From the NCBI GenBank assembly GCA_024236055.1, contig JACKLF010000005.1, positions 62,001 to 126,000 of the forward strand: a stretch of 64,000 nucleotides of DNA, written 5' to 3'. The notes beneath the pieces are model-generated. The model had not been told where the DNA came from, ran no database searches, and was given only the letters and a program-made list of their open reading frames with translations. The DNA comes from Alphaproteobacteria bacterium. GTDB lineage: Bacteria > Pseudomonadota > Alphaproteobacteria > Micropepsales > Micropepsaceae. Shown piece by piece: positions 56,768 through 64,000 of this stretch. The stretch's first letter is position 1, and every line of letters begins with the position of its first letter. The position numbers were made by a program, and so were the translations under genes.

Positions 56768-59700
56768 GTGAAGCTGCCCTTTGCCCAGTTCATAAAGGCC
56801 CATCACATCAGCCGCGCGGCCCTGACCGCCGGCGTGCTGGCGGCGGCGATCATCTTCTTTGTCGTCGGCGCGGGCGTGCGCCTGTTGATCGGGCCGGTGT
56901 CGCTGGGCCCGTTGCGCGGCACGCTGGCCGGCGCCATCCACGATGCGCTGCCGGGCATCACCCTGGATTATGACCAGGCCGCGATCGAATGGGACCGCGA
57001 GGAAGGCCGCGTCAATCTGGTGGTGCTGGGCGCGCGCATGTATGACGGCCATGGCCGCGTGGTGGCCCAGGCGCCCAAGGCCGATATCGACCTGGCTGCC
57101 GCGCCCTTTCTGTCGGGCCGCTTTGCCGTCAAGCGCATCACGCTGGTGGGCGTGCAGCTGACGCTGGTTCACACCAAGGATGGCGGCATCCGCCTGGGCC
57201 TGCAGGAAGACAAGGGCAGCGCCGACCTGATCCGCCGGCTTTCGGATGTGATCGAGACGAAGGGCAGCAGCAAGTCGGAGCTGGAAAGTTTCGCCGTCCG
57301 CAATGCCCGCTTGGCGATCCTGGACGAGCCCAGCGGGCTGTATGTCGTTGCACCGCGGGCGTCGCTGCGGCTGCGCGCGCGTGGGCAGTCCATCGCGCTC
57401 AGCTTCGATGCCGATGCCAGTATCTCGGGCCGCGAGAGCCATGTCACCGCCAATCTTCTTCTGCCGCCGGACAATGCGCCCTTCAGCGGCGACCTGAGTG
57501 TCAGCCGCCTGGACCTGCGTGCGCTGGCGGCGAACAACAAGCGCTATGCGGCACTCAAGAACGTGCCGCTGATTGCCAGCGCCTCGGCGCGCTTTGCGAT
57601 GAAACCGGGCGGCGCGCTGGACAGCGCCGATTTCGACCTGACCGCCGCGGGCGACATTCCCACCGCGCTGCTGCGCGACAAGGCGCTGCATGTGAAACAG
57701 TTGCGCCTGACCGGCCATTACACCGGCGACGGGCGCAAGCTGACCTTCCAGCGGGTCGACCTGGACGCGCGCGAGGGCCAGGTCCGCGGCAAGGGTGGCG
57801 CGAACCTGATCTATGCCGATGGCGCGCTGGACCATGTTCAGACCCATCTGGCCTTCGACCGCATCGCGCTGGATGCGCCCGGCCTGTTCCCCCGCGCGGT
57901 GACCTATCAGTCGGCGATGGTGGATGGCGCCTACACGCCGGCGGCGCGCCGCATCGAAATATCGAAAGCCACATTGAGCGCGCCCGGATTCGCGCTGGCG
58001 GCGTCCGGCGCGGTTGATCTGACGGACCAGGGATCGCCCGGCCTGTCCGCCAAGGCCCATATCGCCCCGTTGCCGGTGCGGACCCTGTTGCGTTACTGGC
58101 CGCTGCCGGTCGCGCCGGGCGCGCGCGAATGGATCGACAACAACATCTTCGCCGGCATGATCGGGCCGCTGGACGCGCGCTGCGATTTCGCGCCCGGGAT
58201 GCTGGACCAGGTGATCCTGCCCGAAGACAGCGTGCACATGACCTTCACCATGCGCGGCGTCGAAGGCTCCTACATCAAGGGCCTGACCCACGCCACCGGC
58301 GTGGACGGCGAGGCGCTGCTGACCGGCGACACATTCCGCGCCAACTTCTCGGGCGGACGTATCGGGCCGATCAGGGTTTCTAACGGCACCGCGGTCATTC
58401 CCACCCTGCACAAGGTCGGCACGGTGGGGCAGTTCGGCGTCCATGTCGAAGGCGTGATGCCGGATATCATGCACCTGATCGACATGACGCCGCTGAACTA
58501 TGCCCGCAAGTTCGGCATCGATCCGGCCCAGACCGCGGGCACGGCCAGCGCCGACCTGTCCTTTCAGGTGCCCATGCTGGCGGACCTGCCGGTGGACGAT
58601 GTCGGCGTCGGGGTAAAGGCGCAGGTCGAGGATTTCGGCGTCACGCTGGGCCGCATCAAGGTGCATGACGGATCGGTGGCCTTCGACATCGACAACGCCC
58701 ATCTGCACCAGACCGGCACCATCGGCCTGGCGGATTCACGCATGACGGTGGACTGGACCGAGGATTTCCGGACCCAGGACAACATCACCACCCGCCTGAC
58801 CGTGAAGGGCCCGCTGACCGAGGCGGTGCGCAGCGAGCTTGGCGTCAACCTGCGGCGATACTTCCACGGCACCGTGCCGGTTTCCGCGCAGATCAGCGGC
58901 CATCGCGGCGCGCTGGTCCAGGCCGATGTCGCGGTCGATTTCACGCCCGCGCTGCTGTCGGTGCCGATCGTCAACCTGGAAAAGGAAATCGGCGAGGCAG
59001 CCAATGGGCGGATCATGGTCAATTTCGGTCCCGGCAACACCCTGGTCGACGAGACGATCCGCATCGACGGTCCGGTGCTGAATGCCACCGGCACGGCGGT
59101 GTTCGGCCGCGATGGCGACCTGACCAGCCTGACCTTCCCCTCCATCAAGATGGGAACGCTGAACGACCTGGCGTTCCAGCTTCGGCGCGGGCCTGCGGGC
59201 AGCGACTATGTCCTGCGTGGCCGGTCGCTGGACGGCTCGAAGATCGGCCGCAACGGTTCGGGCGAGAAGGGGCGCGGTCCCGGCGGTGCGCCTGCCGATG
59301 ACACGCCCGAAGGGCCGTTCCATATCAGCGTGCAGCTTCAGCGGCTGGCGATGCGCGATGCCGTGGCGATCATGCCCTTCAGCATGGACTTGACGGGGGT
59401 GGGCGACAGGCCCGCCACCTTGTCGATGAGCGGCGCGCTGGCGATGGGCCAGGGCAAGGATGCGGTGGGCGCGCCCATCGGCGCCAATATCGTGACCGTG
59501 CCCGAAGGGCGCCGCCTGACCCTGACGGCGGGCGATGCGGGGCTTCTGGCGCGCGGCCTGTTTGCCTTTGAAAGCATGCGCGGCGGGGCACTGAGTGCCA
59601 CCGCGGTGCTGCCCGGCCGCGCCACCGGCAAGTCCGATCCCGGGTCCAAGACGCCGGATTTCACCGGCTCACTGACGGTGACCGATTTCCGCATGGTCAA

Positions 59701-60301
59701 CCAGTCCTTCCTGGCGCGCCTGTTCTCGGCCGGGTCGCTGACCGGGCTGGGCGACCTGATGGGCGGGGAGGGCATGACCCTGGACCGCCTGACCATGCCC
59801 TTCAGCTCCAAGAACAATGTCATCAGCGTCAATGGCGCGCGCGTTGCCGGCCCCGCCATCGGCGCCAGCGCCGACGGTTACATCGACCGGCCCAAGGGCG
59901 TGATCGCGCTGAAGGGCTCGCTGGTGCCGGCTTTCGGGCTGAACTCCTTCATCTCCAACGTGCCGGTGCTGGGCGACCTTCTGGCATCGAAGAAGGGCGA
60001 GGGAATCTTCGGCGTGACCTATTCGCTGACCGGCGATTCCGAGCATCCCGACATCAGCACCAATCCGCTGGCCATGCTGACGCCCGGCATCCTGCGGCGC
60101 ATATTCGAGGGGCACATTCCGACCGCCGCCAATGCGCCGTCCAACCAGCCCCAGACCAAGGATGCGCAGACGAAGGATGTGCAGGCGAAGGACGCGCAGG
60201 CAAAAGAACCGCAGGTGAAGCAGCCCGAACCGGCGCCGGCACCGCAGTCCGTTCCGCAACAGGATGTCGCGCCGGCCGAGGCCCAGGCCGCCAGGCAGTA
60301 A
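56768..60301 (+). CDS. Large AsmA-like (DUF3971/YhdP-type) envelope protein
   Basis: A 1177-residue protein with an N-terminal membrane helix (about 16-40) and a long beta-rich periplasmic body of the AsmA/YhdP/TamB bridge-like group. Family signatures are the early DYDQAAIEWDREEGRVNLVV, LDARCDFAPGM and the C-terminal FRMVNQSFLARLFSAGSLTGL with GYIDRPKGVIALKGSLVP. Such proteins are thought to carry phospholipid between membranes. The last 60 residues are low-complexity KDAQ/KDVQ/KEPQ repeats and Pro/Gln-rich. The start is GTG. It converges on tyrS with 3 bases between stops. Confidence 0.87.
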   Translation: MKLPFAQFIKAHHISRAALTAGVLAAAIIFFVVGAGVRLLIGPVSLGPLRGTLAGAIHDALPGITLDYDQAAIEWDREEGRVNLVVLGARMYDGHGRVVAQAPKADIDLAAAPFLSGRFAVKRITLVGVQLTLVHTKDGGIRLGLQEDKGSADLIRRLSDVIETKGSSKSELESFAVRNARLAILDEPSGLYVVAPRASLRLRARGQSIALSFDADASISGRESHVTANLLLPPDNAPFSGDLSVSRLDLRALAANNKRYAALKNVPLIASASARFAMKPGGALDSADFDLTAAGDIPTALLRDKALHVKQLRLTGHYTGDGRKLTFQRVDLDAREGQVRGKGGANLIYADGALDHVQTHLAFDRIALDAPGLFPRAVTYQSAMVDGAYTPAARRIEISKATLSAPGFALAASGAVDLTDQGSPGLSAKAHIAPLPVRTLLRYWPLPVAPGAREWIDNNIFAGMIGPLDARCDFAPGMLDQVILPEDSVHMTFTMRGVEGSYIKGLTHATGVDGEALLTGDTFRANFSGGRIGPIRVSNGTAVIPTLHKVGTVGQFGVHVEGVMPDIMHLIDMTPLNYARKFGIDPAQTAGTASADLSFQVPMLADLPVDDVGVGVKAQVEDFGVTLGRIKVHDGSVAFDIDNAHLHQTGTIGLADSRMTVDWTEDFRTQDNITTRLTVKGPLTEAVRSELGVNLRRYFHGTVPVSAQISGHRGALVQADVAVDFTPALLSVPIVNLEKEIGEAANGRIMVNFGPGNTLVDETIRIDGPVLNATGTAVFGRDGDLTSLTFPSIKMGTLNDLAFQLRRGPAGSDYVLRGRSLDGSKIGRNGSGEKGRGPGGAPADDTPEGPFHISVQLQRLAMRDAVAIMPFSMDLTGVGDRPATLSMSGALAMGQGKDAVGAPIGANIVTVPEGRRLTLTAGDAGLLARGLFAFESMRGGALSATAVLPGRATGKSDPGSKTPDFTGSLTVTDFRMVNQSFLARLFSAGSLTGLGDLMGGEGMTLDRLTMPFSSKNNVISVNGARVAGPAIGASADGYIDRPKGVIALKGSLVPAFGLNSFISNVPVLGDLLASKKGEGIFGVTYSLTGDSEHPDISTNPLAMLTPGILRRIFEGHIPTAANAPSNQPQTKDAQTKDVQAKDAQAKEPQVKQPEPAPAPQSVPQQDVAPAEAQAARQ

Positions 60302-60304
60302 GCC

Positions 60305-61552
60305 TCAGAGCGGTTTTATCAATACGTGGCGTTTCTTGCCGCTGGACAGCTTCAGCACCCCTTCGCTGTTCAGCGCGCTGGCGTCGATCGTCAGGCGTGG
60401 GTCGCTGATGGCTTCGTCGTTCAGCTTCAGCCCATTGTTGGCGATGAGCTTGCGCGCCTCGGAGTTTGACGCCGCCAGCCCCGCCGCCACCGCCAGGTTC
60501 AGGATGCCATCAGGCAACTGGGCGCTGATGGTGGGCAGGCCCTCGGCGCTGGCGCCTTCCTCGAAGGCACGCCGGGCGGTCTCGGCGGCTTTGTCCGCCG
60601 CATCGCGGCCATGCAGGATGGCGGTGGCCTCGGTCGCCAGGATTTTCTTGGCGTCGTTCAGTTCGGCGCCTTCCAGTTTTTCCAGCCGCGCGATCTCGCC
60701 TTCGGCCATGTCGGTGAACAGGCGCAGGAAGCGGCCGACATCGCGGTCCTCGGTGTTGCGCCAGAACTGCCAGTAATCATATGGCGACACGCGATCGGCG
60801 TTCAGCCACACCGCGCCGGCCGCGGTCTTGCCCATCTTGGCGCCCGAGGCGGTGGTGATCAGCGGCGTGGTCAGGCCGAAAAGCTGCGCGTTTTCCATGC
60901 GCCGGCCCAGGTCGATGCCGGACACGACATTGCCCCACTGGTCGGAGCCGGACGATTGCAGGCGGCAGCCATAGCGCTTGTACAGTTCGACAAAGTCATA
61001 GGCCTGCATGATGGAGTAGTTGAACTCCAGGAAGGACAGGGGCTGTTCGCGGTCCAGGCGGATCTTCACGGATTCCATGGTCAGCATGCGGTTGACCGAG
61101 AAATGCCGTCCCACTTCGCGCAGGAAGGGAATGTATTCCAGCCTGTCCAGCCATTCGGCATTGTCGACCAGGATGGCGTCGGACGGGCCATCGCCGAATT
61201 TCAGAAGATGGCGGATGCCCGACAGGATCGACTGCTTGTTGGCCTCGATCTGTTCGCCGGTCAGAAGCTGGCGGGTTTCATCCTTGCCGCTGGGATCGCC
61301 CGCCTTGGTGGTGCCCCCGCCCATCAGCAGGATGGGCTTGTGCCCCGCCTGCTGGATGCGGCGCAGGGTCATCAGTTGCACCAGCGAGCCGACATGCAGG
61401 CTGTCGGCGGTGCAGTCGAAGCCGATATAGGCGGTCACCCGCTCCTTGCCGAACAGCGCGTCCAGGTCCTGGGGCGCCGAACAGTCGTAATAGGCCCCGC
61501 GCGCCGCGAAGGTCTTGAGGAATTCGGACTGGAAATCAGGCGCGTCGGGCAT
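60305..61552 (-). CDS. tyrS: Tyrosyl-tRNA synthetase
   Basis: Class I synthetase of 415 residues (bacterial TyrS type 1). The HIGH motif is seen as ADSLHVGSL, the tyrosine pocket as AYIGFDCTAD and YSIMQAYDFVELY, QSSGSDQWGN is intact, and the KMSKS loop reads GAKMGKT. A C-terminal S4 RNA-binding domain (SNSEARKLIANNGLKLN) completes it. The ATG at 61552 is preferred over a longer frame that would run into the divergent anmK start. It is divergent from anmK, with 41 bases between starts, a conserved pairing. Confidence 0.96.
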   Translation of the reverse strand: MPDAPDFQSEFLKTFAARGAYYDCSAPQDLDALFGKERVTAYIGFDCTADSLHVGSLVQLMTLRRIQQAGHKPILLMGGGTTKAGDPSGKDETRQLLTGEQIEANKQSILSGIRHLLKFGDGPSDAILVDNAEWLDRLEYIPFLREVGRHFSVNRMLTMESVKIRLDREQPLSFLEFNYSIMQAYDFVELYKRYGCRLQSSGSDQWGNVVSGIDLGRRMENAQLFGLTTPLITTASGAKMGKTAAGAVWLNADRVSPYDYWQFWRNTEDRDVGRFLRLFTDMAEGEIARLEKLEGAELNDAKKILATEATAILHGRDAADKAAETARRAFEEGASAEGLPTISAQLPDGILNLAVAAGLAASNSEARKLIANNGLKLNDEAISDPRLTIDASALNSEGVLKLSSGKKRHVLIKPL

Positions 61553-61593
61553 GGTATAGACTCGAAGGCATATGACCGGCGGGCAATAGCACA

Positions 61594-62778
61594 ATGACAG
61601 GGGTCCAGAAAGTCATCGGGCTGATGAGCGGCACCTCGCTGGACGGGGTGGATGCGGCCCTGCTGGAAACCGATGGCCAGGATGTGGCGCGGCCCGGGCC
61701 CGGCCTGACCATTCCGTACGATCCGGCCACGCGCGGTTTGCTGCGGGCTGCACTGGAGGATGCCCGCAATGTCGCGGAAGGCGGTCCGGTGCCCCAGGCG
61801 ATCCGCGAGGCCGAGCGTCTTTTGACCGGGGTCCATGCCACGGCCGTCCGCGCGCTGCTGGACAAATGCGAGCTTGCCGCCACGGACGTGGATCTGATCG
61901 GGTTTCACGGCCAGACCATCCTGCACCGGCCCGAGCGGCGCTGGACCTGGCAGATCGGCGATGGCGCCCTTTTGGCGCGGCTGACCGGCATCGATGTGGT
62001 CAATGATTTTCGCAGCGCCGATGTGAAGGCCGGCGGTCAGGGCGCCCCCCTGATGCCGCTCTATCACGCCGTGCTTGTGCGTCAGCTCAGGTCAACCTCC
62101 CCCTTCGGTGCGAAGCACCTGGAAGGGGGAGATGCCGTAGCTGGCCCTGGGGCCAGCGAAGGCAGAGGGGGTTCACCTGTTGTCGTCGTGAATATCGGCG
62201 GCGTCGCACAGGTAACCTATGTGCGCGGTGACCAGGTCATCGCCTTCGACACCGGGCCCGGCAATGCGCCGATCGACGACTGGATGCACACCCATTCGGG
62301 CCGCCCGGTGGACGAGGATGGCGCCTTTGCCGCCACCGGCCAGGTGAACGATGCCGCGCTGACGGCGATGCTGGATAATCCCTTCTTCGATCGCGCGCCG
62401 CCCAAGTCGCTGGACCGGCTGGATTTCGGCATGGATGCGGTGCAAAGCCTGTCGCCCGCCGATGGCGCGGCCACGCTGACCGCCTTCACCGCTGCGTCAT
62501 TGGCGGCGGCGCGTGCGCATTTTCCCGAACCTGCCGCCACCTGGATCGTCAGCGGCGGCGGGCGGCACAACAAGACCATGATGGCGATGCTGAAGGCGCG
62601 GGTGAATGCGCCGGTTCTGGCGGCCGAAGAGGTGCATTGGGACGGCGACGGGCTGGAGGCGCAGGGCTTCGCCTATCTGGCGATGCGCGCGAAGCTGGGC
62701 CTGCCGCTGTCGCTGCCTTCCACCACGGGCGTGGCGCAGCCGATGACGGGCGGACAGTTCTGCAAATCAGGCCGCTGA
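61594..62778 (+). CDS. anmK: Anhydro-N-acetylmuramic acid kinase, with an in-frame repeat insertion
   Basis: Phosphorylates and opens 1,6-anhydro-MurNAc recovered from cell-wall turnover, giving MurNAc-6-phosphate. The 394-residue protein has the sugar-kinase phosphate loops GLMSGTSLDGVDAAL, DLIGFHGQTILHRPE, VVVNIGGVAQVTYV and FDTGPGNAPIDDWM, and a C-terminal SGGGRHNKTMM. Between GGQGAPLMPLYHAVLVRQLR and PVVVVNIGG lies an extra, low-complexity segment of about 28 residues (167-194) encoded by a palindromic repeat (62094-62173). The loop is surface-exposed in known structures, so activity may persist. Start ATG 61594. Confidence 0.93.
   Translation: MTGVQKVIGLMSGTSLDGVDAALLETDGQDVARPGPGLTIPYDPATRGLLRAALEDARNVAEGGPVPQAIREAERLLTGVHATAVRALLDKCELAATDVDLIGFHGQTILHRPERRWTWQIGDGALLARLTGIDVVNDFRSADVKAGGQGAPLMPLYHAVLVRQLRSTSPFGAKHLEGGDAVAGPGASEGRGGSPVVVVNIGGVAQVTYVRGDQVIAFDTGPGNAPIDDWMHTHSGRPVDEDGAFAATGQVNDAALTAMLDNPFFDRAPPKSLDRLDFGMDAVQSLSPADGAATLTAFTAASLAAARAHFPEPAATWIVSGGGRHNKTMMAMLKARVNAPVLAAEEVHWDGDGLEAQGFAYLAMRAKLGLPLSLPSTTGVAQPMTGGQFCKSGR
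62094..62173. repeat. Palindromic element, family B, copy 2, in frame inside anmK
   Basis: On the plus strand: AACCTCCCCCTTC, hairpin GGTGC-GAA-GCACC, GAAGGGGGAGATG, hairpin GCTGGCCC-TG-GGGCCAGC (62140-62157), then CAGAGGGGGTT. Its reverse complement shares AACCCCCTCTG, CATCTCCCCCTT and AAGGGGGAG, in the same order, with the intergenic element at 37506-37594. The reading frame stays open through it (residues about 167-194). Confidence 0.8.
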
Positions 62779-62800
62779 ACTTGGCGCGAAGCTGTCGCGC

Positions 62801-63457
62801 CTATCTTCCCTCGCGCGGCTTGGACATCATGTCGGAGACATAGTCCTTCACCGTCTCGACCACATCGGTTTCGTGGCGGTCGAAGAAGTGGTTGGCGCCC
62901 TCGATCTTGTTGTAGGTGATCTTGATGCCCTTCTGGGCGGTCAGCCTGTCGACCAGCTTCTGCACATCCGGTTCGGGCACCACGCTGTCGCGGGTGCCAT
63001 GCACGATCAGGCCCGAGGCCGGGCAGGGCGCCAGGAAGGCGAAGTCGTACATGCTGGCGGGCGGGGCGATGGAAACGAAGCCGGTGATTTCGGGCCGGCG
63101 CATCAGAAGCTGCATGCCGATCCAGGCGCCGAAGCTGATGCCGCAGACCCAGACATGGCTGGGATTGGGATAGAGCGTGTTCATCCAGTCCAGCACGGCG
63201 GCGGCATCCGAAAGCTCGCCCGCGCCATTGTCGAAGCTGCCCTGGCTGCGGCCCACGCCGCGGAAGTTGAAGCGCACCGTGGTGCAGCCCAGACCGTGGA
63301 ACATGTGAAACAGGTCATAGACCAGCGGATTGTTCATGGTGCCCCCGAACTGGGGGTGGGGGTGCAGGACCAGCGCCATGGGGGCGCCGTTGGCCTTTTG
63401 CCGCTGGTAGCGCGCTTCGATGCGGCCGGCCGAGCCGGGCAGGATGATGTCAGGCAT
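62801..63457 (-). CDS. Alpha/beta hydrolase (dienelactone hydrolase-like)
   Basis: A 218-residue cytosolic alpha/beta hydrolase. The nucleophile elbow is GISFGAW, the catalytic histidine lies in EGANHFFDRH, and the acid is likely in the HGTRDSVVPEPD loop. Family cues LHPHPQFGGTMNN and RFNFRGVGRSQG place it with the short bacterial hydrolases often found near Fe-S cluster genes in alphaproteobacteria. Substrate unknown. It is divergent from iscR. Confidence 0.88.
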   Translation of the reverse strand: MPDIILPGSAGRIEARYQRQKANGAPMALVLHPHPQFGGTMNNPLVYDLFHMFHGLGCTTVRFNFRGVGRSQGSFDNGAGELSDAAAVLDWMNTLYPNPSHVWVCGISFGAWIGMQLLMRRPEITGFVSIAPPASMYDFAFLAPCPASGLIVHGTRDSVVPEPDVQKLVDRLTAQKGIKITYNKIEGANHFFDRHETDVVETVKDYVSDMMSKPREGR

Positions 63458-63584
63458 GGATTCTTGTTTTCCCCACCACGGCGATCTGCCAGCAGAAAAG
63501 TCAGGATTTGCGGCTGCCCCCAGCCAGACAATTCACAGATTTTTCAATATCTTGCAGATTGCCCTGTCAAATTTCCGCGAATAC

Positions 63585-63613
63585 TTGACCAGCCTACTCG
63601 GGAACCCTATATC
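63585..63613 (+). promoter_or_regulatory. Candidate iscR promoter with overlapping IscR half-site
   Basis: TTGACC (63585-63590) and TATATC (63608-63613) are 17 bases apart, an ideal sigma-70 layout, about 112 bases before the iscR ATG. The -35 lies in ATACTTGACC, close to the left half of the enterobacterial IscR/Rrf2 type 1 site; the right half is degenerate. Confidence 0.45.
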
Positions 63614-63724
63614 CCACTCGACCGGGTTTTTCTTGGCCCCTCTCTACACCGGGAAGGGGGTGAAAATGCAAGGAAAAACGCCCGTTTCGGGGCCCCGGAA
63701 ATGCCGGCAGGAAGGATAGCGGCC

Positions 63725-64000
63725 ATGCGGCTGAGCACCAAAGGACGATATGCGGTGATGGCGATGGCCGATCTGGCCGGAAATGCCGCGCTGGTGCCTG
63801 CCACCCCGGGCGAGGCCCGTCCGGTGGCGCTGGCCGATATCGCGGCGCGCCAGGACATTTCGCTTTCCTATCTGGAACAGCTATTCGCCAAGCTGCGGCG
63901 CGGCGGGCTGGTTTCCAGCGTGCGCGGCCCCGGCGGCGGCTACCGGCTGGCGCGCCCCTCGGGCGAGGTGCGCATCGCCGACATCATCATGGCGGTGGAC
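63725..64000 (+). CDS. iscR: Rrf2 family Fe-S cluster regulator IscR, truncated by the window edge
   Basis: The first 92 residues of an Rrf2-type transcription factor, MRLSTKGRYAVMAMADLA..., with the winged-helix DISLSYLEQLFAKLRRGGLVSSVRGPGGGYRLA. The diagnostic [2Fe-2S] cysteines would lie further on, outside the window, so IscR rather than another Rrf2 member is inferred from the N-terminus and context. It represses isc/suf genes when its cluster is full. The ATG at 63725 is the only plausible start. The 267-base gap upstream holds the candidate promoter. Confidence 0.85.
   Translation, partial: MRLSTKGRYAVMAMADLAGNAALVPATPGEARPVALADIAARQDISLSYLEQLFAKLRRGGLVSSVRGPGGGYRLARPSGEVRIADIIMAVD

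Overview
The window is chromosomal DNA of a GC-rich alphaproteobacterium. The evidence is gene order: coxB-coxA-ctaB-coxF-coxC-DUF983-SURF1-thrC-M16; NDUFA12-mlaD-DUF2155-aat; accC-accB-aroQ; dsbA-M48; and amiC-mrcA-prfB beside a divergent rne, together with a B12-dependent nrdJ and a fused thiS-thiG. The genus cannot be fixed by eye; a Rhizomicrobium/Micropepsaceae or Caulobacterales-like organism is a low-confidence guess. No tRNA, rRNA, CRISPR array, transposase or phage gene was seen.

Layout. 0.1-4.4 kb: two tandem secreted metallo-beta-lactamase-fold proteins, then a reverse-strand tldD operon. 4.6-13.7 kb: aa3-type cytochrome c oxidase subunits, heme O synthase, a 40-residue CoxF-like gene and SURF1, running into threonine synthase, an M16 protease and a GNAT acetyltransferase. 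13.8-19.7 kb: a membrane PAS-GGDEF-EAL protein, a peroxiredoxin, thrB-rnhA and a lipoprotein. 19.7-26.4 kb: argS, a tandem glycine riboswitch and the glycine cleavage operon gcvT-gcvH-gcvPA-gcvPB. 26.4-31 kb: a secreted pentapeptide-repeat protein, a small hypothetical gene and nrdJ. 31.4-41.3 kb: a complex I accessory subunit, mlaD, DUF2155, aat, DoxX, accC/accB (indel-riddled as given), aroQ, thiSG, dsbA, a BepA-like protease and a divergent gamma-glutamyltransferase-like lipoprotein. 41.4-56.5 kb: RNase E (one extra base), a TonB-dependent receptor with a small periplasmic gene, then amiC, mrcA, prfB (programmed +1 frameshift), bactofilin, an M23 protease and a Bcp peroxiredoxin. 56.8-64 kb: a giant AsmA-like protein, tyrS, anmK, an alpha/beta hydrolase and the start of iscR.

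The genes are mostly housekeeping: aerobic respiration, amino-acid and thiamine synthesis, one-carbon flux, envelope building and redox or Fe-S homeostasis. Many are translationally coupled through ATGA, TAATG or GTGA overlaps.

The most interesting non-gene content is a set of dispersed palindromic elements. Two copies of one family (37.5 kb, 62.1 kb) share exact boundary motifs, and one copy lies in frame inside anmK, as Rickettsia palindromic elements do. Two copies of another family (9.1 kb, 17.4 kb) begin directly after stop codons. Other points are a glycine riboswitch whose expression platform appears to sequester the gcvT ribosome-binding site, a hairpin-rich rne leader, and a roughly 1.3-kb indel-rich patch over accC/accB that is probably a sequence error.
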